NCBI GenBank assembly: GCA_947453585.1
Contig: CANGHQ010000047.1
Coordinates: forward strand, 1-8,883
Direction: 5' to 3'
DNA: 8,883 nucleotides
DNA from: Burkholderiales bacterium
GTDB lineage: Bacteria > Pseudomonadota > Gammaproteobacteria > Burkholderiales > Burkholderiaceae_C
Part shown: in pieces, positions 1 through 6,737 of the stretch
Numbering within the stretch: position 1 is the first letter of the stretch
Layout: each line of letters starts with the position of its first letter
The notes under the pieces: model-generated
Database searches by the model: none
What the model saw: only the letters and a program-made list of their open reading frames with translations
What the model was told of the DNA's origin: nothing
Made by a program: the position numbers and the translations under genes

Positions 1-68
1 CAGGCCCCCCAGGACATCAAAAAAACACTGCTGCTGTGGTACCATAAATAGGACGTTCGACCTTTACC

Positions 69-806
69 ATGCTTCCCTCCATTCGCTCCATCTTCGCCGA
101 CAGTCCGGTACCCTTGTATTCGCAGCTGGCCGACTTGTTGCGCCAGCGCATCACGCGGGGGGCCTGGCCGCCGGGCAGCAAAGTGCCGTCGCTGGAGGCG
201 CTGGTCGATGAGTTCAAGGTGGCCCGCGTTACCGTGCGCCAGGCCATCGAGATCTTGTCGCGTGAAGGTTTGCTCTTACCCCAGCGCGGACGCGGCACAT
301 TCGTGAGCGATCAGGTGCAGTCGCAGCGCTCCCTGGCGCTGGAAACATCGCTGCAAGGCCTGGCCGATGCCTACCGCAATGACAAGCCCGAACTCACCCT
401 GATCGAAGAAGCCGGCGTTCAACCTGTGCTCACCGTTGCTGATGGCCGCGCCGCACCCGCCTACCAGTTCATGCGTCGCGTGCATTCGCGTGATGGCGCG
501 GCCTATTGCGTGGCGGCTATTTACATCGACCAGCGCGCGTTTCGTTTGGCGCCCAAACGCTTTCGCCAGGAAACCGTGGTACCCGTGCTGATGGACCTGC
601 CCGATGTACAGATCGCCTCGGCCAGCCAGACGCTGCGCATCTCCACGGCCGACGTGGAAACCGCCCGCTTGCTGAACGTGCCGGTTAATTCACCCGTGGC
701 TGAAGTGCGGCGGATTTGCCTTTCGCCTGACGGCAGCGTGCTGTACCTGGGCGAGATCACCTACCGGGGCGACTTCATCGAATTTTCGATGCAGCTCACC
801 CTGTGA
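69..806 (+). CDS. GntR-family transcriptional regulator, HutC subfamily (UTRA domain)
   Basis: A 245-residue DNA-binding regulator that probably controls the genes following it in response to a small-molecule effector. Residues about 14-80 form the GntR winged helix-turn-helix: PLYSQLADLLRQRI, then the PPGSKVPS turn, the recognition helix region ARVTVRQAIEILSREG and the wing QRGRGTFVSD. Residues about 100-245 fit a UTRA effector domain, ending with the typical alternation of PVAEVRRI, a YLGEITYRGD-like strand and a short hydrophobic tail. The length is normal for HutC-type regulators. The start at 69 is the only methionine placed just before the domain; a weak AGGA lies about 15 bases upstream. 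The solute-binding protein gene begins 31 bases after its stop, so it is probably the first gene of a three-gene unit that it regulates. The effector is unknown; the binding protein's ligand or a pathway intermediate is the natural guess. Confidence 0.93.
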   Translation: MLPSIRSIFADSPVPLYSQLADLLRQRITRGAWPPGSKVPSLEALVDEFKVARVTVRQAIEILSREGLLLPQRGRGTFVSDQVQSQRSLALETSLQGLADAYRNDKPELTLIEEAGVQPVLTVADGRAAPAYQFMRRVHSRDGAAYCVAAIYIDQRAFRLAPKRFRQETVVPVLMDLPDVQIASASQTLRISTADVETARLLNVPVNSPVAEVRRICLSPDGSVLYLGEITYRGDFIEFSMQLTL

Positions 807-837
807 ACCTTTCTCTGGCATCTTCAAGAGTCTTTTT

Positions 838-1815
838 ATGAACCTGTTTTCTCGTCGCCAAAGTTTGGCGCTCGTCCTGATCGCTTGCGGCTTTGCCTCG
901 GGCGTGCATGCGCAGTCGTACCCCGCCAAACCCATCCGCCTGGTCGTGCCCTGGCCCGCCGGGGGCGTGGTGGACCTGGCAGCCCGCCAGATGGGTAACC
1001 GATTGCAGACCGCGCTGGGCCAGCCCGTGGTGGTCGAAAACAAGCTCGGCGCCGGGGGCAATATCGGCGCCGACACCGTGGCCAAGGCGCCAGCCGACGG
1101 CTACACGCTCTTGCTCACTTCCAGCGCGTTGACGGTCAGCACCGCCGTGGGCGCCAAGATGCAATTTGACGCAGTCAAAGACCTGGAGCGTGTGGCGCTG
1201 GTGGGCTACGCGCCCTCGGTGTTGGTGGTCAGCGCGTCCAGCAAGATCCAGACGGTGCAAGAGCTGATCAAGGCCGCCCGGGCGCAGCCCGGCGCCCTGA
1301 GCTACGCCTCAGCCGGTGTGGGGTCGCCTGCGCACATGACCGGCGAGTTGTTCAAGTCGCGTAAAGACCTGTTCATCTTGCATATTCCCTACACCGGCGC
1401 GCCCGCGGCCATGATTGACCAGATTGCCGGCCGCATTGATTTCCATTTTTCCAACGCCGCTGTGGCGCTGCCGCAAATCAAGGCGGGCAAGGTGCGCGCC
1501 CTGGCGGTCACTAGCGCCCAGCGCATGGCCGGTCTGCCCCTGGTGCCCACCATGATGGAGGCCGGTGTGGACAAGTTTGAGGCCGACCAGTGGCTGGGCC
1601 TGCTCGCACCCAAAGGCACGCCCCCCGAGGTAGTGCAAAAGCTGGCTGCTGAGGTCAATAAAGTGCTGGCCCAAGAAGAATATTCTGTCGCGCTGGCCAA
1701 CGCCGGCATGGCTGCAGCAAAGCCAGGCAAGCCCGAAGGCTTTGACGCCTACTTCCGGCACGACCTGGCGCAGTGGGCTGCGGTGGTCAAGTCCGCCGGA
1801 ATCAAGCCGGAATAA
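838..1815 (+). CDS. Bug/TctC-family tripartite tricarboxylate transporter substrate-binding protein
   Basis: A 325-residue periplasmic solute-binding protein, the usual length for this family. A signal peptide is visible: Arg6-Arg7, a hydrophobic stretch at residues 9-20, and a likely cleavage after SGVHA (residue 25) giving a mature protein starting QSYPAKPIR. The Bug signature follows: YPxKPIRLVVPWPAGG at 28-43, Asp46 and AAR in the first ligand loop, GAGGNIGAD, and KAPADGYTLLL near residue 83. The second ligand-facing loop GSPAHMTGELF begins at residue 162, followed by HIPYTGAP and IDFHFSN. Bug proteins usually bind carboxylates or related small polar compounds and deliver them to a TctA/TctB membrane pair. 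No membrane partner is in the window, so it may be an orphan serving a distant transporter or a sensor. It lies 31 bases after the regulator gene and 15 bases before the sulfatase gene, so an operon with both is likely. The ligand cannot be read from sequence. Confidence 0.95.
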   Translation: MNLFSRRQSLALVLIACGFASGVHAQSYPAKPIRLVVPWPAGGVVDLAARQMGNRLQTALGQPVVVENKLGAGGNIGADTVAKAPADGYTLLLTSSALTVSTAVGAKMQFDAVKDLERVALVGYAPSVLVVSASSKIQTVQELIKAARAQPGALSYASAGVGSPAHMTGELFKSRKDLFILHIPYTGAPAAMIDQIAGRIDFHFSNAAVALPQIKAGKVRALAVTSAQRMAGLPLVPTMMEAGVDKFEADQWLGLLAPKGTPPEVVQKLAAEVNKVLAQEEYSVALANAGMAAAKPGKPEGFDAYFRHDLAQWAAVVKSAGIKPE

Positions 1816-1830
1816 AGTCGCAAAACTCAG

Positions 1831-3405
1831 ATGAAGCCTTCACAGCCCAATATCCTGCTGGTCATGGCCGACCAGCTGGCGGTGCCCACCTTGCCTTTTC
1901 ATGGCCACCCGCTGGTGCAGGCGCCGCACTTGAGCCGTTTGGCGCACAACGGCGTGGTGTTTGACAGCGCGTACTGCAACTTTCCGATCTGCGCGCCTTC
2001 ACGCTTTTCCATGCTCTCAGGCCGCTTGCCGCATTCGATTGCGGCCTACGACAACGCCAGCGAGTTTCCCGCCGCCATGCCGACCATGGCGCACTACCTG
2101 CGCCACGCGGGCTACCGCACCATTTTGTGCGGCAAGATGCACTTCATCGGCCCCGACCAATTGCACGGCTATGAAGAGCGCCTGACCACCGACATTTACC
2201 CCGCCGACTTTGCCTGGACGCCTGACTGGCTCAAGGGCCCGGCCTACCGCCCCACCGGCGTGAGCATGCGCCCGGTATTAGAAGCCGGCCCTTGCGTGCG
2301 CAGCATGCAGATCGACTATGACGACGAGGTCGAATACAAGGGCGCGCAGTGCCTGTACGACCTGGCGCGCGCGCCGCAAGACAAGCCGTTTTTCTTGACC
2401 GTTGCGTACACCCATCCGCACCCGCCTTTCGTGGCTCCGCAGCGCCATTGGGATTTGTACCGCGACCAAGACATTGACGACCCGCGCGTGCCGCCCATTG
2501 CCTTTGAAGACCAGGACGAACACAGCCAATGGCTGCACGTGGCGCACGCGCAAGACATTTACAGCGTGTCACCCGAACAGGTGCGCCGCGCCCGCCACGC
2601 CTACTACGGCATGGTGAGTTATGTGGACGAAAAAATCGGCCGCATTCTGGATGTGCTGAAAGAAACCGGTCTGGACGAGAACACTGTTGTGGTGTTCTGC
2701 GGCGACCACGGCGAGATGCTGGGCGAGCGCGGCATGTGGTTCAAGCAAAGCTTTTACGAGTCTTCGGTGCGCGTGCCGCTCATTGTGTCCATGCCCAAGC
2801 GCTTTGCGCCTGCGCGCGTGGCCGCGCATGTGTCGCTGGTGGATTTGTTGCCCACCTTCATGGACCTGGCCTGTGACGGCCATCCGCCTGCGCCAGTCGG
2901 GCCACTGCACGGCAGCAGCCTCTTGCCATTGCTTATTGGCACCGAGTTGGGCGCCGAGCGCTGCGTGGTGTCGGAATACAGCTCGGAAGGCGTGTGTGCG
3001 GCCTCAAGGATGGTGCGCCAGGGGCCGTGGAAATACATCTTCACCCACGGCTTGGCGCCCATGTTGTTCAATCTGGCCGAAGACCCGGACGAACTGACCA
3101 ACCTGGCCGGTCAGCCCGCCCACGCCCATACCGAGCAGCGCCTGCATGTCCGCCTGGTACAAGACTGGGAGCCCGCCGAAGTGCATGCCCGCATTCTGGC
3201 CAGCCAGCGCGAGCGCCTGTTTCTGGCCGAGGTGGCCAACACGTCCAGCAAAACGCCCAACTGGGCTTACCAGCCCTTTGTGGACGAGAGCCAGCGTTTT
3301 ATTCGTGGCTCGGGCACGGCGGGTCCGACCAGCGTCAAGGCGCGGGCGCGCTTTCCGTTTGTGGAAGCTGCGCAGCCGGACTTACCGGCGGGCGGCGTGA
3401 AATAA
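1831..3405 (+). CDS. betC: Choline-sulfatase-family (BetC-like) type I sulfatase
   Basis: A 524-residue alkaline-phosphatase-fold sulfatase predicted to hydrolyse an organic sulfate ester to alcohol and sulfate; the family archetype acts on choline-O-sulfate. Seen in the sequence: PNILLVMADQ with metal ligand Asp14; the sulfatase signature Cys54-Ala-Pro-Ser-Arg58, whose Cys must become formylglycine; GKMH with Lys102 and His104; GPDQLHGYEERLTTDIYPADF at 107-127, a BetC hallmark; Asp292-His293 in CGDHGEMLGERG; and Lys305. The C-terminal segment (about 470-515), with WAYQPFVDESQRFIRG and ending RARFP, fits the choline-sulfatase C-terminal extension. No signal peptide is seen, so it is probably cytoplasmic and the ester must be imported. 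The start is the first methionine before the fold; no strong Shine-Dalgarno is visible. From memory of rhizobial BetC, pocket residues Asn75, Trp129 and Glu386 are kept, but the His145-Asn146 segment is replaced. The family is therefore firm while the exact substrate is not. Confidence 0.9.
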   Translation: MKPSQPNILLVMADQLAVPTLPFHGHPLVQAPHLSRLAHNGVVFDSAYCNFPICAPSRFSMLSGRLPHSIAAYDNASEFPAAMPTMAHYLRHAGYRTILCGKMHFIGPDQLHGYEERLTTDIYPADFAWTPDWLKGPAYRPTGVSMRPVLEAGPCVRSMQIDYDDEVEYKGAQCLYDLARAPQDKPFFLTVAYTHPHPPFVAPQRHWDLYRDQDIDDPRVPPIAFEDQDEHSQWLHVAHAQDIYSVSPEQVRRARHAYYGMVSYVDEKIGRILDVLKETGLDENTVVVFCGDHGEMLGERGMWFKQSFYESSVRVPLIVSMPKRFAPARVAAHVSLVDLLPTFMDLACDGHPPAPVGPLHGSSLLPLLIGTELGAERCVVSEYSSEGVCAASRMVRQGPWKYIFTHGLAPMLFNLAEDPDELTNLAGQPAHAHTEQRLHVRLVQDWEPAEVHARILASQRERLFLAEVANTSSKTPNWAYQPFVDESQRFIRGSGTAGPTSVKARARFPFVEAAQPDLPAGGVK

Positions 3406-3419
3406 AGCTGCAGGTTGGC

Positions 3420-3445
3420 GCAGCCGCCCTGGCTGCTCTCGCAGC
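3420..3445. terminator. Overlapping hairpins between convergent genes, possible bidirectional terminator
   Basis: The 75 bases between the two convergent stop codons are very GC-rich and hold two perfect inverted repeats sharing one arm: GCAGCC (3420-3425) with GGCTGC (3431-3436) around a five-base loop, and GCTGC (3432-3436) with GCAGC (3441-3445) around TCTC. No T-tract follows on either strand, so this is not a classical intrinsic terminator. The position makes a transcription-ending role plausible, but chance in GC-rich DNA is a real alternative. Confidence 0.3.
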
Positions 3446-3480
3446 GCAGGCGCGCGGCGCAGCCCGTGCGGGCCCCTTGC

Positions 3481-4923
3481 CTAAAGCAGCCCCGCCTGCG
3501 ACACAAACTTCGGGTTCATATACGCCTCCAGCGCCTCGGTGCCACCCTCGGAACCGTAGCCTGAATCCTTGACCCCGCCAAACGGTGTTTCCGGCGTGCC
3601 CAGGCCCAAATGGTTGATGGTGATCATGCCGGTCTCAATCGACGCGGCAATCTGCTGCGCGGTGCGTGCCGAGCGGGTCCAGGCGTAAGCGGCCAGGCCA
3701 AAGGGCAGGCGGTTGGCCTCGCGCACCGCGTCGTCAAAAGTGGCAAAGGGGTTGATGAGCGCCAGCGGGCCGAAGGGCTCTTCGGTCATGGCGCGCGCCG
3801 TGGTCGGCAGTTCGGTGATCACCGTAGGCGCCCAAAAGTTGCCCGCGCTGCCCACAGGCACGCCGCCGGTGTGGATGTGCGCGTTTTGCGCGCGTGCATC
3901 GGCCACCAGGTTTTCCATGGCGGCCTTGCGGCGCGGGTTGGCCAGCGGGCCCATGGTCGTGCTCGCCTCAAGACCGCTGCCCACTTGCAGCTTTTCGGCG
4001 TGCATCACGAACTGCGCGACAAAGTCTTTGAAGACGCCTTCTTGCACCAGAAAGCGTGTGGGCGACACGCACACCTGACCGGCATTGCGAAACTTGCTCG
4101 CCACCATGGTCTTGGCAGCGAGGGCCACGTCAGCGTCATCAAAAATCACCACCGGCGCGTGGCCGCCGAGTTCCATGGTCATGCGCTTCATGTGCAGGCC
4201 GGCCATGGCGGCGAGTTGCTTGCCCACCGGCGTGGAGCCGGTGAACGAGATCTTGCGAATAGCCGGGTGCGCGATCAGGTAGGACGAGATATGCGCCGGG
4301 TCGCCATAGACCAGGTTGACCACGCCTGCAGGCACGCCTGCGTCAATAAAGGCCTGGATCAGCGCAGCCGGTGAGGCCGGGGTTTCTTCGGGCGCCTTGA
4401 CGATGATGGAGCAACCGGCCGCCAGCGCCGCAGAGAGCTTGCGCACGATCTGGTTGATCGGAAAGTTCCAGGGCGTGAATGCGGCCACCGGGCCCACGGG
4501 CTCTTTGATCACCAGTTGATAAACGTCGTGCTGCCGCGCCGGAATGACCCGGCCATAGGCGCGCCGGCCCTCTTCGGCAAACCAGTCAATGGTGTCGGCG
4601 CCCGCCAGAATTTCTACCCGCGCCTCGGCCAGCGGTTTGCCTTGTTCGAGCGTCAGCAGGCGAGCCACGTGCTCTACGCGGTCGCGCAGCAGTTGCGCGG
4701 CTTTGCGCATGGTCTTGTAGCGCTCAAACGCGCTGATGCGCTTCCACACCGCAAAGCCGCGCTCGGCAGCCGCGGCCACTTCTTCCAGGTCCGAAGTTTC
4801 TGCGCAGGCCACCTGGCCCATCACGGTGCCGGTGGCGGGGTTGTGCACGGGCAGGCTGCGCGCGCCTGCGCCCTCGCGCCAGTGGCCGTCGATGTAAAGC
4901 TGGATGGTGGGGTAGTCGTTCAT
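3481..4923 (-). CDS. NAD(P)-dependent aldehyde dehydrogenase, succinate-semialdehyde dehydrogenase type
   Basis: A 480-residue member of the aldehyde dehydrogenase superfamily that oxidises an aldehyde to a carboxylate with NAD(P)+. Active-site elements are complete: Asn153 in TPWNFP, Lys176 in VKAPEETPAS, the FTGSTPVGK cofactor loop at 227-235, general base Glu251 in MELGGHAP, and nucleophile Cys285 in FRNAGQVCVSPTRF. EEPFGP and the C-terminal PFGGVKDSGYGSEGG are also family hallmarks. FRNAGQ followed by Cys and KAPEETP resemble the GabD/semialdehyde group more than betaine-aldehyde dehydrogenase BetB. The frame is open upstream to an ATG at 5055, but that would run into the neighbouring GMC gene and add a 44-residue, non-family leader, so the ATG at 4923 (MNDYPTIQLYIDG) is chosen. 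It lies 88 bases after the GMC dehydrogenase stop on the same strand and probably oxidises the aldehyde which that enzyme makes. No good Shine-Dalgarno precedes it. Substrate possibilities include betaine aldehyde, succinate or 2-oxoglutarate semialdehyde. Confidence 0.93.
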   Translation of the reverse strand: MNDYPTIQLYIDGHWREGAGARSLPVHNPATGTVMGQVACAETSDLEEVAAAAERGFAVWKRISAFERYKTMRKAAQLLRDRVEHVARLLTLEQGKPLAEARVEILAGADTIDWFAEEGRRAYGRVIPARQHDVYQLVIKEPVGPVAAFTPWNFPINQIVRKLSAALAAGCSIIVKAPEETPASPAALIQAFIDAGVPAGVVNLVYGDPAHISSYLIAHPAIRKISFTGSTPVGKQLAAMAGLHMKRMTMELGGHAPVVIFDDADVALAAKTMVASKFRNAGQVCVSPTRFLVQEGVFKDFVAQFVMHAEKLQVGSGLEASTTMGPLANPRRKAAMENLVADARAQNAHIHTGGVPVGSAGNFWAPTVITELPTTARAMTEEPFGPLALINPFATFDDAVREANRLPFGLAAYAWTRSARTAQQIAASIETGMITINHLGLGTPETPFGGVKDSGYGSEGGTEALEAYMNPKFVSQAGLL

Positions 4924-5011
4924 GTTTGGATTGGAGTGGAAAAATAATGGTGGAAAGCAGGGAGCGTAAAGGCAGATGTGGGTGGACGCGGCAACCGCCG
5001 GGACACTCGGT

Positions 5012-6631
5012 TCAGGCAGCGTCTTCGAGCAACATGGCCGCGCCTTTTTCGCCAATCATGATGGCAGCGGCATTGGTGTTGGTGGACACCATGCGCGGCA
5101 TGACGGAGGCGTCAATCACGCGCAGGCCATCGACGCCGCGCACCCTTAAGCGCTCGTCCACCACCGAGGCCGCATCGCCACCCATGCGGCAGGTGCCCAC
5201 CGGGTGGTAAACGGTGCCGCCTTTATGCCGGGCAAAGGCTTCCAGCGCCTCGGTGCTGGTCACGCCCGTGCCGGGAAAATGCTCTTCACCGGTGACCAGG
5301 TGCTTGAAGGCAGGCTGGGCATAAATCTCGCGCAACTGGCGCAGCCCGGCTACCAGCACGCGCGCGTCTTGCGGGTGCTGCAAATAGTTGGACACGATGC
5401 GTGGCGCCGCCAACGGGTCGCCCGAGCGCAGGTGCACGCTGCCGCGCGAGAGCGGCCGGCACTGCGTGGCCGACGCGGAGAAGCCCGAGAAGCGGTGCAG
5501 CGCGTCGCCCGGCTTGTCCACCGACAAGGGCATCACGTTGAACAGCACATCAGCACGACCGCCTTCGGCGTATTCGGTGCAGGCCAAACCTCCCACCTGA
5601 CCGGCGCCCACGGTCAAAGGGCCGCGTTTCTGGAACAGCCACTGCGCGCCCATCTGCGCCAGCCGCCAGGGGTTGCGAATATCGTCATTGAGCGAATGTT
5701 TTTTGCGCAACTTGACGATCACCCGCGCCTGGTAATGGTCTTGCAGGTTTTCGCCGACTTCGGGCGCGTCCACCTTCACCGCAATGCCGTGCTGGCGTAA
5801 CAGTTGCGCCGGGCCAATACCAGAGAGCTGCAACAGTTGCGGCGACTGCAAGGCCCCGGCCGCCAAAACCACTTCGCCATCGGCGCGCGCTGACTGTCGG
5901 GTTCCACCCTGGATCCATTCCACGCCCACGGCGCGTCCTTTATCCTGCAAGACTTGGCTGACGTGGGCGCCCGTGACCACCGTCAGGTTGCCGCGTTGGC
6001 GTGCCGGGGTCAAAAAAGCCGTGGCCGCGTCGCAGCGCCAGTGGCCGCGCAGGGTGAGTTGGTAGCGTCCCATGCCGTCGGTCTGTGCGCCATTGAAGTC
6101 GGGCGTGCGCGGGTGGCCGGCTTGGGCGGCGGCGTCCAGCCAGGCTTCGCAATAGGGGTGGTCGTTGCGCAGGTCAGACACGCCCAATTCGCCTGCGCCG
6201 CCATGAAACTCATTGGCGCCGCCGTCATAGCGCTCAGAGCGTTTGAAGTAGGGCAGCACGTCGCGGTAGCTCCAGCCGGTCGCGCCCAGCGCGGCCCAGT
6301 CGTCGTAGTCGGCGCGCTGGCCGCGGATGTAGAGCAGGCCGTTGATGGCGCTGGAGCCGCCCAGTACCTTGCCGCGCGGCCAGACCATGGCGCGGTGGGC
6401 GGTCTCAGCTTGTGCTTCGACAGGGAATTGCCAGGAAAAGCGCTTGTCGTTGATGGTGCGAAAGTAGCCTACCGGCAAACGCAACCAAAACCCTTGCGAT
6501 GGCCCTCCGGCTTCGAGCAGCAAGACGCGGCAGGCCGGGTCGGCGCTCAGGCGGTTGGCCAGCACGCAACCGGCAGATCCGGCGCCGACGATGATGTAGT
6601 CAAAACCCTGGTTTAACGGCGATGTGTTCAT
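5012..6631 (-). CDS. GMC-family FAD-dependent alcohol dehydrogenase (choline dehydrogenase-like)
   Basis: A 539-residue glucose-methanol-choline family flavoprotein that should oxidise a primary alcohol to an aldehyde. The N-terminal FAD Rossmann motif is DYIIVGAGSAGCVLANRL (11-28), followed by LLLEAGG. The first GMC signature, GKVLGGSSAINGLLYIRG, is at 88-105 and the second, GALQSPQLLQLSGIG, at 259-273. The C-terminal catalytic pair is His476 in YHPVGTCRMGG and Asn518 in VSTNTNAAAIMIGEK, matching the His/Asn arrangement of choline dehydrogenase BetA. There is no signal peptide; related enzymes are often membrane-associated and pass electrons to the respiratory chain. The frame is open to a TTG at 6670, but the ATG at 6631 sits just before the FAD motif and avoids a proline-rich leader, so it is preferred. 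It is probably co-transcribed with the aldehyde dehydrogenase downstream. Choline is one candidate substrate, but many related enzymes act on other alcohols. Confidence 0.94.
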   Translation of the reverse strand: MNTSPLNQGFDYIIVGAGSAGCVLANRLSADPACRVLLLEAGGPSQGFWLRLPVGYFRTINDKRFSWQFPVEAQAETAHRAMVWPRGKVLGGSSAINGLLYIRGQRADYDDWAALGATGWSYRDVLPYFKRSERYDGGANEFHGGAGELGVSDLRNDHPYCEAWLDAAAQAGHPRTPDFNGAQTDGMGRYQLTLRGHWRCDAATAFLTPARQRGNLTVVTGAHVSQVLQDKGRAVGVEWIQGGTRQSARADGEVVLAAGALQSPQLLQLSGIGPAQLLRQHGIAVKVDAPEVGENLQDHYQARVIVKLRKKHSLNDDIRNPWRLAQMGAQWLFQKRGPLTVGAGQVGGLACTEYAEGGRADVLFNVMPLSVDKPGDALHRFSGFSASATQCRPLSRGSVHLRSGDPLAAPRIVSNYLQHPQDARVLVAGLRQLREIYAQPAFKHLVTGEEHFPGTGVTSTEALEAFARHKGGTVYHPVGTCRMGGDAASVVDERLRVRGVDGLRVIDASVMPRMVSTNTNAAAIMIGEKGAAMLLEDAA

Positions 6632-6670
6632 GGTGGGCGGGCAGGGTGGCGCGAGCGGCGACAGTGGCAA

Positions 6671-6683
6671 AGTTCATAGAACT
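6671..6683. promoter_or_regulatory. Perfect inverted repeat in divergent control region, candidate operator
   Basis: The 13 bases AGTTC-ATA-GAACT form a perfect inverted repeat with five-base arms, in the 106-base gap between the divergent GMC dehydrogenase and enolase-superfamily genes. It would lie about 18-30 bases downstream of the start point predicted from the minus-strand TATAAT, and upstream of any rightward promoter, so a bound regulator could affect both genes. A chance five-base palindrome is possible, and the binding protein is unknown. Confidence 0.3.
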
Positions 6684-6707
6684 CAGTACGCTGCGCAGAC
6701 GAAAGGT

Positions 6708-6713
6708 ATTATA
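6708..6713 (-). promoter_or_regulatory. Candidate -10 element for the leftward GMC/aldehyde dehydrogenase genes
   Basis: Read on the minus strand these bases are a perfect TATAAT, about 77 bases upstream of the GMC gene ATG, in the most AT-rich part of the divergent gap. I see no good -35 hexamer at 16-18 bases, so an activator may be needed. On the plus strand the same stretch reads TATTAT (6707-6712) and could serve the rightward gene with a short leader. The stretch is flanked by GTAT (6706-6709) and ATAC (6718-6721), a loose half-site pair of the kind bound by GntR-type proteins. Confidence 0.4.
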
Positions 6714-6737
6714 TGCCATACGTTTAGACTATTCGCC

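Noticed and set aside
37..44. Perfect palindrome TGGTACCA upstream of the GntR regulator, possible autoregulatory operator; CCATA also occurs in the divergent gap at 6716-6720
   Set aside because: Eight bases is easily chance, and the similarity between the two regions does not extend to a convincing shared motif.
1..51. Open frame of 16 codons from the window edge ending in TAG at 49-51, possibly the tail of an upstream gene
   Set aside because: It is too short and contains an A-run followed by CTG repeats; nothing distinguishes it from leader sequence of the regulator gene.
838..912. Twin-arginine (Tat) signal in the binding protein (SRRQSL)
   Set aside because: The residue after the variable position is Ser rather than Phe, and Bug proteins with such leaders are normally Sec-exported; an ordinary Sec signal peptide explains it.
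3610..4374. Long plus-strand open frame (254 codons) opposite the aldehyde dehydrogenase
   Set aside because: It is an antisense shadow in GC-rich DNA: histidine/arginine/glycine-rich composition, no recognisable domain, and the opposite strand is a clear conserved enzyme.
4924..5055. N-terminal extension of the aldehyde dehydrogenase from an ATG at 5055
   Set aside because: The extra 44 residues are cysteine- and proline-rich, do not resemble the family, and partly overlap the GMC coding end; the ATG at 4923 gives the normal length.
5954..6616. Plus-strand open frame of 220 codons opposite the GMC dehydrogenase
   Set aside because: It is a shadow of the conserved minus-strand gene, with low-complexity alanine/valine/glycine composition and no family features.
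6632..6670. Extension of the GMC dehydrogenase to a TTG at 6670
   Set aside because: It adds a 13-residue proline-rich leader not expected before the FAD motif; the ATG at 6631 is adequate, though the TTG cannot be fully excluded.
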